Source: Bacteroidota bacterium
GTDB lineage: Bacteria > Bacteroidota > Bacteroidia > Bacteroidales > Bacteroidaceae
Length of the DNA: 56,737 nucleotides
Direction: 5' to 3'
Assembly (NCBI GenBank): GCA_023458215.1
Contig: JAEXAJ010000151.1
Coordinates: forward strand, 1-56,737
Every line of letters starts with the position of its first letter. Within the stretch, counting starts at the first letter, position 1. This document shows, piece after piece, positions 7,818 through 18,783 of the stretch. The position numbers and the translations under genes are program-made. The notes under the pieces are model-generated. The model saw nothing but the letters and a program-made list of their open reading frames with translations, was not told the origin of the DNA and did no database searches.

Positions 7818-9614
7818 TTACAAGTACCCCGGATTGTTCTCCAACTTGCGTCCTGAATTGGAATCGATGAACTCTTGCGGAATAGGGAATAATACCGGCG
7901 TATCGTACGTATTCATTCCTCGTGCATCCCTTCCGGCAATCTCGTTCAGACTCCGCATGCGACGTTTAAAGTAGTTGTTCACATCTCTTTCGTCCGCGCC
8001 TTTCTCCTGACTGACACGGATCAGCGTATGGCGGCGTTCTTCTTCCGAGAGTAACTCGCGGCTACGTTCGTCCAGGATGAAGTCCATTCCACCAGCCGTC
8101 AAATCGGTCTCGGTGATGCTGATGGCATTGGATCGGTTGCGCACTTTATTGATCCACTTGATAGCTTCTCCCGCCCGGTTGTCCTTCATCAAGGCCTCGG
8201 CATAGAGCAGATAAGAATCGGCCAGGCGTAAGTAAACGATGTCCTGGTAACAACCGTCTTTATCACCGTTTGCCATAAGTGGCGGCAGGTAATCCCATTT
8301 GCGGGTGGTAGGCCAGTTGTACTTCTTGATGGTGGTCTTGTTGTCATCCAGCATGGCGGCAGTTACAAGGGTATCTATTACCATCTTGCCTTTGTTGAGG
8401 TACTCGGTCAGTTTGCCGTCGGCGCCTTTTTCGTTGATGCTCCAAACTACTGCATAATCCGATATCCGGTCATCCTTCGTACCTTGTTCTTTATAATCGT
8501 ATAGGCGGAAGGCACCGCGCGAAGGTACACAACGGCCTGCACCCTTACCGCCATTATTCATCCAGAACACCTGTGGCCACGTGGCTACACCGCTTGTATA
8601 ATCGGGATCTTTCAGGTTGCTCTTGTTGATGATCCCGTCGTTGGAGTAATAGTTCTTATAGGTACTCTTCATATAGACTTCTGCCGTACCGAAAGCGCTG
8701 TTTTCGGGTTCGGTATTGACAAAGGCAAACAATACTTCCGTATTGCCGTCAGCAGACATCGGGGTGCGGAATACATCTATGAACGGACAGCCCGGATTAG
8801 CCGCATTCTTTCCGAAGCGGGTGGTAATCAAACTGTATTCCGAACCTTCCACTAGAGGTTTCAGCACTTCGGCAGCTTTTGAGGGTTGATCCATGGCAAG
8901 ATAGAGTTCGCCCAAATAATGACGTGCCATAGCACCGGATACTTTACTGTTACTCTCCTCCCGCAAGGCCAGGTTGTTCATGGCAAATAGTAGGTCTTGT
9001 TCCATCACCTCACGTATCTCGGCTACTGAATTACGTTCCCAGTCGTTGCGGTAGTTCATTCCGGTAATCTCTTCAGTAGACAGGGGGACGGCTCCAAAAG
9101 AATACGTCAAGTGGCGGTATGCCCAGGCACGGAAGAAACGAGCTTGTGCAATAATCTTGTTCTTGTGTGCCAAGGCTTCTGTTTCGCTGCCTTTCCAGTC
9201 GATGCCGCTTCCTTCGGCACGAGATATCACCATATTTGCCGTATTGATGAGGCGGTAACACCATTGGAAGATATTCTGGAAGATTTGCAGGTCCGTCTGG
9301 TTGATCTGACTCGGATAATACATGTACTTGAAATCGCTGTGCGAGTTATTACTCCATGAGTTATCCACACCACATCCCCAAGCGGAATGCAGTACCAACG
9401 GAAGACCGCCTCCCAATGCGTCGGCGCGTCGGTATTCATTACGCATCATACCGTAGAGGGTGGTCAACATGGATTGGAACCCATTATAGTCTACCAACAG
9501 GTTTTCAGGGTAGAGTGAGGCACGCGGTTCTTCTTTGAGGAAGCTGGACTCATTGCAGCCGGTGTTCATGCAGAACACGAGCATTGCTATCAGGATATAT
9601 TTTAGCTTTTTCAT
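7818..9614 (-). CDS. SusD/RagB family glycan-binding lipoprotein (PUL C)
   Basis: A 598-residue outer-membrane lipoprotein that caps its SusC partner and binds glycan at the cell surface. The signal peptide ends at lipidated Cys20 (MNTGC). The SusD-like N-terminal segment begins with LKEEPRASLYP, and the C-terminus has the typical ILDERSRELLSEEERRHTLIR helix and the ending PQEFIDSNSGRKLENNPGY. Length is usual for the family. It follows susC by 24 bases and is the last gene of its transcription unit, with array A beyond the stop codon. Substrate cannot be read from SusD sequence. Confidence 0.95.
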   Translation of the reverse strand: MKKLKYILIAMLVFCMNTGCNESSFLKEEPRASLYPENLLVDYNGFQSMLTTLYGMMRNEYRRADALGGGLPLVLHSAWGCGVDNSWSNNSHSDFKYMYYPSQINQTDLQIFQNIFQWCYRLINTANMVISRAEGSGIDWKGSETEALAHKNKIIAQARFFRAWAYRHLTYSFGAVPLSTEEITGMNYRNDWERNSVAEIREVMEQDLLFAMNNLALREESNSKVSGAMARHYLGELYLAMDQPSKAAEVLKPLVEGSEYSLITTRFGKNAANPGCPFIDVFRTPMSADGNTEVLFAFVNTEPENSAFGTAEVYMKSTYKNYYSNDGIINKSNLKDPDYTSGVATWPQVFWMNNGGKGAGRCVPSRGAFRLYDYKEQGTKDDRISDYAVVWSINEKGADGKLTEYLNKGKMVIDTLVTAAMLDDNKTTIKKYNWPTTRKWDYLPPLMANGDKDGCYQDIVYLRLADSYLLYAEALMKDNRAGEAIKWINKVRNRSNAISITETDLTAGGMDFILDERSRELLSEEERRHTLIRVSQEKGADERDVNNYFKRRMRSLNEIAGRDARGMNTYDTPVLFPIPQEFIDSNSGRKLENNPGYL

Positions 9615-9638
9615 ACGTTTTCTCTTTGTTTGTAGGGG

Positions 9639-12600
9639 TTATAAATCGAGTTTCAGTCCGAAGGTAAACGAACGGACTTGTGGGGTGGAACGTTGGTCGC
9701 TGATAAATTCAGGGTCAAGGCCGGTCCAACTTGTCCAGGTCGCCAGGTTCTTGATGTTCATATACACTTCGAGGCGGTTCAGTGTAAACTTCTTCAACCA
9801 ACGTTGTGGTACACGGTAGCCCAGTGTCAGATCCTGTACACGCAGGAAGTCGGTCTTCTCATAGAATCCTGCACTCATAGGGTTGACGGAGGTATCCAAT
9901 GAGTTCTTCGGATAAGAGTTGATGGGGTTCTCCGGAGTCCAGAAGTTCACCATCAGACGGTTCTGACGATAGGAGTTTGTGGCTACATCGTAAAGCCAGT
10001 TGTTGGCTGTTTGTCCTAGTTGGGCATTCAAGAATACACTTAAGGTCACGTTCTTGTAACGGAAAGAGTTCATCATACCCATCGTTACCTTCGGAATGGC
10101 CGAACCGATGATTTGCTTATCCGCCGGGGTAATGTCGTTTACTCCATCTTTATCCTGATACTTCATATAACCCGGAATGGAGTAGCGGTAATTCGGATCT
10201 TGTTGTCCGTTGGGCTTCGAAGGATCCGTAATCTGCCAGATACCGATGAAACGATAATCATAATTCACACTGATGGGCTGACCTATAAACCAACGTGAAC
10301 CAATGTCGTCCATAGGATTGCCGTCGGCATCAAACAAACCTACATTGACGATTTCCGTCTTGTAGTGCGACAGGGTGAAGGTGGTGCTCCAGTCGAAGTT
10401 CTTCCGGGTGATGTTGTTCGAGGTAATCTGTAATTCCACACCCCGGTTCTTGGTCTCGCCGATATTCTCGGTAATGCTTCCCGTACCATTGATAGTAGGA
10501 ATAGAGCGGCTCAGCAACAAATCGTTGGTGTTGGACCAATACATATCGAAGGTTCCCTGAATACGTCCGTTCCACAGCTGGAAGTCGATACCGGTGTTGA
10601 TGGATTGGGTAGTTTCCCATCCCAGTGAAGGAGATGCCAGCTTGGAAGGATAGAAGCCATAACTTGGGGTGTGATCGTCTTTCAGGTAGTTGAAGGTAGA
10701 AAGCTCGGGTAGGGTGGTATAAGCGCCTACTGCTTCATTACCGTTCTTTCCCCATGACAGGCGGTATTTCAGGTTGCTCACTACTTTGGCAAGGGGGCTT
10801 GCTTTGAAGAAACTCTCGTTAGATACATTCCAACCTATTGCCATCGAAGGGAATACACCGAACTTGGAATTGTTTCCAAAGGCAGAGTAACCGTCACGGC
10901 GAGCTGTAAGTGTCAGCAGGTAGCGGCTATCATAGGAGTAGTTCAATCGTGCCATCTGTGAAATATGGTTCTGCTTGGTATAAGTGGAATTACCCGACAT
11001 AGTGCCGGCTTTCGACATTTGGTAGTAGTACATTACGTCATTCGGGAAGTCTTTACCTTCCATGTTATTCCCTTCTTTTTCGTAGCTCTGTGCGGAATAT
11101 AGTCCGGTGAAGAAGATGCGGTGTTTGCCAAATTCACGGTTGTAAGTGACGATGTTTTCGAGAATCCATTCCGAGGAGTGCCAGTCGGCCGTATTCAGAA
11201 TACCGTTGGAACGGGCGCCGTAATAAGTGTCCATGCCTTGATACTGCTTCCAACTACTGTCTTGGTAAGTGTAGCCGCTGTTCAGTTTGTAGCTCAATCC
11301 TTTGACGAAGGGTAACTTCACTTCCAGTACATTGTTGGTGATTACTTTCGAACGGATGTCACTGCTCTTATTATTCAGGCTGGATAGCGGATTTACTGAG
11401 AATGCTTCGCTAGAATCTTCCCAGGCAGCAGAACGGATGTTACCCTCGCTGTCGTAGGCTTCTGCCAACGGGTTCATCTGAAATGCGCGGGAGAAGGAGG
11501 CACTACTACCACTCCGGTCGTAACGTCCCATCTGTGTGCTGGTCGAGAATTTCAGCCAGGAAGTGAACTCTTGGTCGAGGTTGAAGCGGATGTTGTAACG
11601 TTTGAACTGGTTGCCTACAGCAATGCCTTTCACATCGGTATAATTCAGCGACACAAAGTAGTTGGTCTTGTTCACTCCGCCACGGAAGGATATGTTGTGT
11701 TGTTGCTTGAGACCATTTTGTAAGGCGAGGTCCATCCAGTTGGTTTCTTGCCCGCTTTCGTGCATGCGTAGTTCGGTGGGGGTCATGGAACCCATCCATG
11801 GCTCAGGATTCGATTCGCTCGGAGGGGTAGTATTGGCATCTTTCAAGGCCTCTGTTTTGTACTTGTAGAATTCAGCGCCGTTCATAAGGCGAGGCAGGTT
11901 GATAGGGTTATCAATGGTTACGTAGGTATCATAAGAGACGGTCAGCTTGCCTTTCTCGCCACGTTTGGAAGTAATCAGGATAACACCGTTCGAACCGCGT
12001 GCACCGTAGATGGCAGCCGATGAGGCATCTTTCAGTACTTCGATGGATTCCACATCGTTCGGATTGATCTCCGACCAGGGTCCGTCGAAAGGAATGCCGT
12101 CCATAATAATCAGCGGTTTGTTATCTGCTGTAATGGAGTTTTCGCCGCGTATGCGGGTCTTGGTTGAAGAACCTTCGGCATTTGTTCCGGTTATTGAAAT
12201 GTTCAATCCCGGTACCGATCCTTGTAGGGACTGGATGATATTGGCTTGCGGACGGCTTTCCAGTGTCTTGGTGTTGACGGAAGCTACTGCTCCGGTCATA
12301 TCCGATTTGCGTTGAACACCGTAACCAACTACCACTACTTCATCCAGCAACTTGGTGTCTTCTAAAAGAATAACCTTAACCGATGACTTGCCATTGAGCT
12401 TAATATCTTGTTTCAGATAGCCAATGAAAGAGACTTCGAGTGTGGAGCCATCTTTTGCACCGGGCAATGTAAATTCACCTTCTACATTAGTGACCGTACC
12501 GACGGTAGTTCCTTTCACTATGACATTGGCTCCGATGATGGGTTCGCCTTTGTCATCTTTCACACTTCCGGTGATGGTGATTTGTTGTGCAAATGCATTC

Positions 12601-12683
12601 GCCGAAATGAATAGTAGCAAAGCGCAGCAAACAAGGAGGAGTCTGCATGGGCGTTTTTCTTTTCGTTCGTTTCTCATAATCAT
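9639..12683 (-). CDS. SusC/RagA family TonB-dependent outer-membrane transporter (PUL C)
   Basis: A 1014-residue TonB-dependent receptor that imports oligosaccharides. It has a signal peptide (about 1-32, ending ANAFA), a carboxypeptidase-regulatory-like domain (about 35-110, GEPIIGANVIVKGT), the TonB-box region DEVVVVGYG, a plug (about 120-250, including the NDVESIEVLKDASSAAIYG motif) and a 22-strand-type beta barrel ending with phenylalanine-rich strands (SFTFGLKLDL). A second ATG at 12677 is an alternative start. It is transcribed from the -7 box at 12723-12730 and co-transcribed with susD. The neighbouring DUF6377 regulator probably controls it. Confidence 0.95.
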   Translation of the reverse strand: MIMRNERKEKRPCRLLLVCCALLLFISANAFAQQITITGSVKDDKGEPIIGANVIVKGTTVGTVTNVEGEFTLPGAKDGSTLEVSFIGYLKQDIKLNGKSSVKVILLEDTKLLDEVVVVGYGVQRKSDMTGAVASVNTKTLESRPQANIIQSLQGSVPGLNISITGTNAEGSSTKTRIRGENSITADNKPLIIMDGIPFDGPWSEINPNDVESIEVLKDASSAAIYGARGSNGVILITSKRGEKGKLTVSYDTYVTIDNPINLPRLMNGAEFYKYKTEALKDANTTPPSESNPEPWMGSMTPTELRMHESGQETNWMDLALQNGLKQQHNISFRGGVNKTNYFVSLNYTDVKGIAVGNQFKRYNIRFNLDQEFTSWLKFSTSTQMGRYDRSGSSASFSRAFQMNPLAEAYDSEGNIRSAAWEDSSEAFSVNPLSSLNNKSSDIRSKVITNNVLEVKLPFVKGLSYKLNSGYTYQDSSWKQYQGMDTYYGARSNGILNTADWHSSEWILENIVTYNREFGKHRIFFTGLYSAQSYEKEGNNMEGKDFPNDVMYYYQMSKAGTMSGNSTYTKQNHISQMARLNYSYDSRYLLTLTARRDGYSAFGNNSKFGVFPSMAIGWNVSNESFFKASPLAKVVSNLKYRLSWGKNGNEAVGAYTTLPELSTFNYLKDDHTPSYGFYPSKLASPSLGWETTQSINTGIDFQLWNGRIQGTFDMYWSNTNDLLLSRSIPTINGTGSITENIGETKNRGVELQITSNNITRKNFDWSTTFTLSHYKTEIVNVGLFDADGNPMDDIGSRWFIGQPISVNYDYRFIGIWQITDPSKPNGQQDPNYRYSIPGYMKYQDKDGVNDITPADKQIIGSAIPKVTMGMMNSFRYKNVTLSVFLNAQLGQTANNWLYDVATNSYRQNRLMVNFWTPENPINSYPKNSLDTSVNPMSAGFYEKTDFLRVQDLTLGYRVPQRWLKKFTLNRLEVYMNIKNLATWTSWTGLDPEFISDQRSTPQVRSFTFGLKLDL

Positions 12684-12722
12684 TTAATTGTTAACAGTAA
12701 TTCGTTATTGAATCTCTGTTGG

Positions 12723-12730
12723 CAAAGGTA
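12723..12730 (-). promoter_or_regulatory. -7 box (TACCTTTG, minus strand) for susC of PUL C
   Basis: The minus strand reads TACCTTTG, an exact match to TAnnTTTG, 40 bases upstream of the susC start. No convincing -33 TTTG was found, as expected for an activator-dependent promoter. Confidence 0.55.
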
Positions 12731-12877
12731 TATACACTGAAGCCTGTTTACTGTGGGAGGTAAACAGGTAAGGTAAGTTGTTAAATATGGTAAGATGTTG
12801 ATAAACAGTAGCTGACTGCTCCTCGTTGGTACTTTTGAGGTAAACTGTTTCTAACTCTTGCAGTAGGGTTGAAAGTG

Positions 12878-14596
12878 TTAGGCTTTGTATTTTCCCAGCT
12901 TTTTCACTGCTCCTGCAAACTCTTCTTTGGGAATAATGGACTTGTTGCGTGTACGGAGTCTGTTGTTGTAAATGGTTTGTGCGGAACAATGCAGAAACTC
13001 TGCAATCTTTACGCTATCAGTAATACCCAAGCGTATCAACGCATGGATACGTAATTCGGTGTTTAGCAATTCTCCTTCCTTCAGTTCGATTCTTTCTTCG
13101 GGGATGAGCAGGGCATTAAAGTCTTCTACGAAGTCGGGATAGAGGTGTAGGAAGATGGTATCAAAAGTTTGGTAAAACTCTTTCAGTTCATTGGCAGCCA
13201 TGGATGAAGAGTCTGTTAAGGTTTTGGTGTCTTCAATCTGACCTACTTTCAGCTTGCGGTTAATGTTTTTACGATATTCTTCCAACTTGCTGATATAAGT
13301 GGAGCAGACATTGAATACGTAGCCGATATACTCTTCTTTGACGTAATTGGATTCCCGTAGTTGGGCGTTTACTTCTTGTAGTTGCGTGTTCAGGTCTTTC
13401 AGCTGCATATTGGCTTCTTCCAGACGTTGGTGGGCATCGGAAAGGTTCTTCATGTGGCTGTTAAGTAGTTTGTTGGCTTCATCCAGCTTGTGGCTTGATA
13501 TGGCAAGTCGTTTCATTTGGCGGCGTATAAAGATGAATGCACCGATAAGTATCAGTGATAGCAAACTGACAATGATAAGAAATGCCCCCAAACGCTCCTG
13601 TTGCTTCTTATTCCGTTCCTGGTAGGCTTGGTGAATGGCACTTTGCAGTTTTGAAGTAGCTATTAGGCGCACCCGGTTGCGGTACAATTGTGCATTCTGT
13701 GAGCAGTAATTGACATACGTATAGGAGCGGTCAATCTCTCCGTGGTTAAACAGATATTGCGCCAGTTCTTGCAATGAGCCGATATCTCTGTTGGCACTTC
13801 GTATATCGGCCATTGCCGAGAGTATGAGATAATGCAGGTATTTATCTTCGTTTTTTTCTGCATGGTTGATGGCTGCCAGGTTGTAGCACATCATCGCATA
13901 GTTGCGTGTGTCAGGAGAAGCTTGGGCGATCTTCTTTTCGAGCGCTTCTTTGTAAGGAGCAATAGCGGGAGTACCGGCTTGCTTCCAATCCATAGCATAT
14001 AAGTAGCGTGGTTCGTCCAGGGTGCTTACTTGACGGATAGAGTCACAATACTTCTTTTGCAGGTCATCGTACAATTGCCAAAGAGCAGGATTACCGTTTG
14101 AATAATCGCGCATCCGGGAATACAGAGACCGCATTTGCCCGTAATACTTAGAACGTAACGGACGTGGTAATTCGTCGGCTTTGATGTGGCTGATCGTTTC
14201 AAGAGCTTCTCTTAATAGTCCGGTAGCTGAGAGTACGAATGATTGGTCTATTTGTGCGGTAGCCATCCAGTCTTGGTTATTGACTTGCAGAGCCAGCTCC
14301 TTATTCTTATTTATATAGTGCAGGGCAGAGTCGGCATTGTATACGCGATATTCTCCATAAATCAATTTATTCATGGTATATTGCTCTTCTGCCAAGTTTG
14401 CCCTTGATCTCTGTTTCTTCAATAGAGAAATCCGTTCTTCCTTGGCAGTAATGAAATAGTCTTTTTGCAGTAACAAACTGTCGAGACTCAATAATTGCTT
14501 TTCGTGTTGTTTAAGCCTGTTATGCGAAAACAATTCCGATGCTGAGGTGGCAAGGCAGATTGGAGATAGGAGTAATAAGAGAATAAGTAGTTTCAT
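12878..14596 (-). CDS. DUF6377 membrane-anchored regulator
   Basis: A 572-residue protein with signal peptide (1-19), a helical TPR-like periplasmic region (about 20-330), one membrane segment (about 335-357, GAFLIIVSLLSLILIGAF), a heptad-like coiled coil (about 365-425, repeated LxxxNxxL patterns) and a cytoplasmic C-terminal region ending in a putative helix-turn-helix (about 505-555, ADS-like ITDSVKIAEFLHCSAQTIYNNR). I recognise the DUF6377 family, found beside SusC/SusD genes in Bacteroides and thought to be a signal-sensing transcription regulator. It lies directly upstream of susC in the same orientation and divergently from the DUF6250-lyase pair, placed to control both. Ligand unknown. 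Confidence 0.8.
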   Translation of the reverse strand: MKLLILLLLLSPICLATSASELFSHNRLKQHEKQLLSLDSLLLQKDYFITAKEERISLLKKQRSRANLAEEQYTMNKLIYGEYRVYNADSALHYINKNKELALQVNNQDWMATAQIDQSFVLSATGLLREALETISHIKADELPRPLRSKYYGQMRSLYSRMRDYSNGNPALWQLYDDLQKKYCDSIRQVSTLDEPRYLYAMDWKQAGTPAIAPYKEALEKKIAQASPDTRNYAMMCYNLAAINHAEKNEDKYLHYLILSAMADIRSANRDIGSLQELAQYLFNHGEIDRSYTYVNYCSQNAQLYRNRVRLIATSKLQSAIHQAYQERNKKQQERLGAFLIIVSLLSLILIGAFIFIRRQMKRLAISSHKLDEANKLLNSHMKNLSDAHQRLEEANMQLKDLNTQLQEVNAQLRESNYVKEEYIGYVFNVCSTYISKLEEYRKNINRKLKVGQIEDTKTLTDSSSMAANELKEFYQTFDTIFLHLYPDFVEDFNALLIPEERIELKEGELLNTELRIHALIRLGITDSVKIAEFLHCSAQTIYNNRLRTRNKSIIPKEEFAGAVKKLGKYKA

Positions 14597-14850
14597 GTAT
14601 TTTCTGTATAGTAAACCTGACTAAAACAGGCTTAATGGTTTCAAAGTATGATTGCGAGAACTGTATCAATGCCGCAAACTTAGCACAAAAAATGCTTCAT
14701 ACATAACGTTTCTCTTTATATTTTCGATCCAAAAGCCGGGGGAGATTACATTATTAGCTATCTTCTGTACGATTTATGCTCCTCTTTTCCCCGAAAGTGA
14801 GCTTTCTTTGCATCTGACTAATTATGTTGAATACACTAAGACCTTGAAAT

Positions 14851-15540
14851 ATGCCATTGCGACTACTATACATCGGACTACTTTTCTGTATCTTGCCTCA
14901 TGTTGAGGCGAAGCTTTCTGGCAAACTCTCGGATTGGGTATCGGAAGACTCCTCCGGTGAACTGCAAATCACTTGCATCGGCGATACGATGGATATCGTT
15001 TCTCCCGATGGGCTCTCCCTTTGGTACAAAGAACGCTTGACGGGTAATTACGAAATCATCTACCACGTAAAAGTCGTTGTAGAGAACGGAAAATACGACC
15101 GCCTCAGTGATTTGAACTGCTTTTGGGGCGCTAATGATCCTCAACATCCCAACGACTTCTTTGCCCGTAGCCAATGGCGCAACGGCGACTTCAAGAACTA
15201 CAATACACTGAATCTCTACTACGTGGGTTATGGAGGCAACGAGAATAAGACTACTCGTTTTCGTAAATATCACGGAGCGTATTACGGTGTGGACGATGCC
15301 AAGATCAAACCTATTCTAAAAGAATACAATGACGCCGCCCATCTTCTGAAACCTAACCATTGGTATGAAATAAGAATCCGCATGGAAAATGGAATAACCA
15401 CTTTCTTTATAGATCATGAAGAACTTTTCCGCCAAGCAGTAGAAGCAGACAAGGGAGATGGCTATTTTGCCCTTCGCCTTTGGCAAAACCACGTGCTCTT
15501 TGCCAATTTTCAAGTAAACAAATTAGATAACCTTAGATAA
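14851..15540 (+). CDS. Secreted DUF6250 protein
   Basis: A 229-residue exported protein with a signal peptide (1-20, LRLLYIGLLFCILPHVEA). The remainder is rich in aromatic residues and beta-strand patterns (WYKERLTGNYEIIYHVKV, NHWYEIRIRMENG), consistent with a concanavalin-like jelly roll of the DUF6250 type. Such proteins occur beside polysaccharide lyases and glycosidases; whether they are catalytic or carbohydrate-binding is not known to me. It precedes the PL8 lyase by nine bases and is certainly co-transcribed with it. It diverges from the DUF6377 regulator, with a 254-base spacer that contains no clear TAnnTTTG box (TTTCTTTG at 14808-14815 is the nearest). Confidence 0.8.
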   Translation: MPLRLLYIGLLFCILPHVEAKLSGKLSDWVSEDSSGELQITCIGDTMDIVSPDGLSLWYKERLTGNYEIIYHVKVVVENGKYDRLSDLNCFWGANDPQHPNDFFARSQWRNGDFKNYNTLNLYYVGYGGNENKTTRFRKYHGAYYGVDDAKIKPILKEYNDAAHLLKPNHWYEIRIRMENGITTFFIDHEELFRQAVEADKGDGYFALRLWQNHVLFANFQVNKLDNLR

Positions 15541-15549
15541 TAAATAGAC

Positions 15550-18500
15550 ATGATGCAATTTAGTAAATGGAAAACAGGAGTGGGAGTGCTCCTTTGGATG
15601 TTATTACCAACAAGTGGAAATGCTCAAATGGTAAAGAACGAGCGTTTACTCTCCTTCGAAGAAAACAAAGTGCCTGCATTTATCACGGCAACCGGTTCGA
15701 AACTGGCAGTGAGTGACGAACATTTTCGAGACGGCGAACATAGTTTGAGTTGGACTTTCAAACCGAACTCCGTTCTCTCCATCAAGAAAGACTTGAAGTT
15801 CGAACCGAAAGACCCTACCGGTGCCGACACTTATCTTTCGGCTTTCATCGTATGGATCTATAATGAACAGGCGCAGGACAAAACCATCGAATTTGAGTTT
15901 CTGAAAGACGGAAAGAAGTGTACTTCCTTTCCTTTCGGCATTAACTTTACCGGTTGGCGCGGAGCTTGGGTGTGCTACGAACGCGATATGCAAGGCACTC
16001 CCCAAGAGGGAATGAACGAAATCCGCATCGTTGCCCCCGATGTAAAAGGCAAACTATTCATCGACCATCTGATAACTGCCAGCAAAGTGGATGCCCGCCA
16101 ACAAACCCCCGACTTGCAGGTACCTTTTGTAAATAAAGGTACTACCAATCACTGGCTGGTCATCTATGAGCATTCTTTGTGGAAACCGGATATTGCCCTG
16201 ACCCCTATAACAGAAGCGCAGAAGCAGGATATCCGGGTGATGGAAAAGCGTTTCCAAGAGATGCTTTATACACCTTCCGCACTTTCGGATAAAGAAATGG
16301 AAACTATCCGCACGAAGTACGACTTCTATAAGATTTCCTATAAGAATGGACAAGTGACAGGCCTTCCCATATACTTTGTACGCCAGTCTGAGGCATACGA
16401 GCGTATGATACCCGATTGGGACAAAGATATGTTTACTAAACAGGGAGTGGAGATCAGCGATTATTTTAATCTGATGAAACGCATTGCCATTGCTTACAAG
16501 AATACGCAGGATGCCACACTGAAAGAGGAACTGAAGCAGAAATTCCTTGCCATGTATGATAATGCCACCGATCAGGGCATCGTTTATGGCAGTTGTTGGG
16601 GTAATATCCACCACTACGGATACAGTATGCGCGGGCTTTTCGTTGCTTACTTCCTGATGAAAGATGTATTGCGCGATGCGGGTAAGCTTGACGAAGCCGA
16701 ACGTACCCTGAACTGGTATGCCATCACCAACGAAGTATATCCTAAATCTACCGTCAACGGAATAGATATTGATACTTTCAATACCAAACTGCAAGGCCGT
16801 ATTGCCAGTATTCTCATTATGGAAGATACGCCTGAGAAACTGCAATACCTGCGTTCCTTCTCCCGTTGGCTGGATTACGGTTGCCGTCCTGCAACCGGGT
16901 TATCGGGTTCGTTTAAGTCCGACGGCGCTTGTTTCCATCACTGTAATAACTACCCTGCATACGCTGTGGGCGGTTTGGACGGAGCCACCAACATGATTTA
17001 TCTGTTAAGTGGCACCGAATTCAAACTCTCCGAGCTGGCACACGAAACGGTAAAGAATGTACTACTTGCCATGCGTTTCTACTGTAACCTGAAGCAATGG
17101 TCGCTTTCCATGTCGGGACGCCACCCCAACGGAGGAGGCGAACTGATTCCTATCCAATATGCTACCATGGCTGTTGCCGGTACCCCCGATGGCAAGCAAC
17201 CGTTCGATCCGGAAATGGCCGCTGCCTACTTGCGTCTCGTTTCTTATACCGAGGCTCCGGATAAGGATGCACCCGAATATCTGCCGAAAGCATCCACAAA
17301 GAAAGAACTCGAAATGAAGAAACTGCTCGAAGCGCAAGGCTTCCGTCCTGAGGGGGATCCGCGAGGCAATCTTGCTTTGGGTTATGGCTGTGTATCCGTG
17401 CAGCGTCGTGACAACTGGGCTGCGGTGGTGCGTGGACATTCCCGTTACCTCTGGGCTGCCGAACACTATTTGCCTGCCAACTACTACGGTCGGTATTTGG
17501 CACATGGAAGTATGGAGATACTTACCGGAAAACCCGATGAAATGGTCACTTTAAGCACCAGTGGTTGGCAAGAAGCAGGTTTCGACTGGAACCGTTTCCC
17601 CGGAACTACCACCATTCATCTGCCTTTCGACCAACTGCGTGCGCGGGTCTTGAATGTAGACACTTATTCCGGTATGGAAGAGATGTTGTATTCCGATGAA
17701 GCTTTTGCCGGTGGTCTGTCACAGGCCCGTCTCAATGGTAACTTCGGCATGAAGCTGCACGAGCACGATAAGTATAACGGTTCGCATCGTGCCCGCAAAT
17801 CTTTCCACTTCTTCGATGGAACCATTGTGTGCCTGGGCACGGATATTGAGAACACCAATGCGGAATATCCCACGGAAACTACCGTATTCCAATTGGCTGC
17901 CACTTCTCCCGAAAAACGTCAGTATTGGAATGCTTACCAAAGCGATGGTCAGACCTATATCGACCCCAACGGTGTGGGCTATTATCTCCCCAATACCTCG
18001 ATGAAATCGGCGCATTTTGAAAAGAACTTCCCGCAAGTCACCGTAGGCGAACGTAGTACCGAACCTACTTCCGGCGACTGGGTATCACTAGTATTGCAAC
18101 ATGGCAAAGCTCCGAAAGGCGCTTCCTACGAATACGCTGTATTGCCTCGTACCGATGCCGCAGCCCTGAAAGCTTTCGCCGGAAAGCCTACTTATAAGGT
18201 GCTTCAACAAGACCGTAACGCCCATATTGTCCGTTCGCTTACCGATAATCTGACTTCTTACGTTTTGTTTGAAACTCCGCAGGTACTTCCTACCGATGGT
18301 TTGTTGCAGGCGGCCGATACTTCCTGTCTCGTCATGATACGCGAAAACAAGGATAAACTACTGCTTACTGTTTCTCAACCCGACTTAGCTTTGTATCGTG
18401 GCCCCAGTGATGAGGCTTTCGACAAAGACGGAAAGCGCATGGAACGCAGTATCTACTCCCGTCCATGGATTGATAATGAGAGCCGGGAGATACCCGTGAC

Positions 18501-18633
18501 CGTTACATTGAAAGGCGCATGGAAGGTAGCCGAGACGCCTTACTGTAAACTCGTCTCGACCAATAAGGATGAAACCGTGCTACGCTTTACCTGCCGTGAT
18601 GCGGCAAGCTTTGATGTAGAACTGAAGAAATAA
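15550..18633 (+). CDS. Chondroitin sulfate ABC-type polysaccharide lyase (PL8)
   Basis: A 1027-residue secreted lyase, matching the size of Proteus vulgaris chondroitinase ABC I (about 1020). Signal peptide 1-26. An N-terminal jelly-roll domain (about 30-210) precedes a helical toroid and C-terminal beta-sandwiches. The four catalytic residues of the Proteus enzyme (His501, Tyr508, Arg560, Glu653, from memory) align with His464 and Tyr471 in HHCNNYPAY, Arg524 in SGRHP and Glu638 in AAEHY. Other shared segments are [21 protein letters not shown] and ETTVFQL. It should depolymerise chondroitin/dermatan sulfate or hyaluronan by beta-elimination to unsaturated disaccharides. Exact substrate needs assay. 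Co-transcribed with the DUF6250 gene; array B follows the stop codon. Confidence 0.9.
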   Translation: MMQFSKWKTGVGVLLWMLLPTSGNAQMVKNERLLSFEENKVPAFITATGSKLAVSDEHFRDGEHSLSWTFKPNSVLSIKKDLKFEPKDPTGADTYLSAFIVWIYNEQAQDKTIEFEFLKDGKKCTSFPFGINFTGWRGAWVCYERDMQGTPQEGMNEIRIVAPDVKGKLFIDHLITASKVDARQQTPDLQVPFVNKGTTNHWLVIYEHSLWKPDIALTPITEAQKQDIRVMEKRFQEMLYTPSALSDKEMETIRTKYDFYKISYKNGQVTGLPIYFVRQSEAYERMIPDWDKDMFTKQGVEISDYFNLMKRIAIAYKNTQDATLKEELKQKFLAMYDNATDQGIVYGSCWGNIHHYGYSMRGLFVAYFLMKDVLRDAGKLDEAERTLNWYAITNEVYPKSTVNGIDIDTFNTKLQGRIASILIMEDTPEKLQYLRSFSRWLDYGCRPATGLSGSFKSDGACFHHCNNYPAYAVGGLDGATNMIYLLSGTEFKLSELAHETVKNVLLAMRFYCNLKQWSLSMSGRHPNGGGELIPIQYATMAVAGTPDGKQPFDPEMAAAYLRLVSYTEAPDKDAPEYLPKASTKKELEMKKLLEAQGFRPEGDPRGNLALGYGCVSVQRRDNWAAVVRGHSRYLWAAEHYLPANYYGRYLAHGSMEILTGKPDEMVTLSTSGWQEAGFDWNRFPGTTTIHLPFDQLRARVLNVDTYSGMEEMLYSDEAFAGGLSQARLNGNFGMKLHEHDKYNGSHRARKSFHFFDGTIVCLGTDIENTNAEYPTETTVFQLAATSPEKRQYWNAYQSDGQTYIDPNGVGYYLPNTSMKSAHFEKNFPQVTVGERSTEPTSGDWVSLVLQHGKAPKGASYEYAVLPRTDAAALKAFAGKPTYKVLQQDRNAHIVRSLTDNLTSYVLFETPQVLPTDGLLQAADTSCLVMIRENKDKLLLTVSQPDLALYRGPSDEAFDKDGKRMERSIYSRPWIDNESREIPVTVTLKGAWKVAETPYCKLVSTNKDETVLRFTCRDAASFDVELKK

Positions 18634-18700
18634 TGTTTATAAAGAGCAGCATATACTCTTGTTAGTAATAACCCTTCTGCCTATCAGGAGCTTCTATACT

Positions 18701-18783
18701 ACCTATGATGCACAAGATGCCATCTTATGCAACACAAGATGGCATCTTGAACAGCATAAGATGGCATCTTGTGCATCATAGGT
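18701..18783. repeat. Array B: three 22-bp-pitch palindromes inside a perfect 30-bp inverted repeat
   Basis: Three 13-bp odd palindromes AAGATGnCATCTT start at 18714, 18736 and 18758, exactly 22 bp apart (centre base C, G, G). The first 30 bases (18701-18730) are the perfect reverse complement of the last 30 (18754-18783). The axis is 18742, the centre of the middle palindrome. It lies 68 bases after the stop of the PL8 gene in a convergent intergenic region. Much longer than an ordinary terminator and without a U-tract. Confidence 0.92.

Noticed and set aside
14652..14906. Small plus-strand ORF in the DUF6377/DUF6250 spacer
   Set aside because: It overlaps the DUF6250 start in another frame and has no recognisable domain; the spacer is more likely regulatory.
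16054..16845. A 263-residue open frame on the minus strand inside the PL8 gene
   Set aside because: It is antisense to a gene with intact catalytic residues, has no recognisable motif, and long antisense frames are common in coding DNA of this composition.
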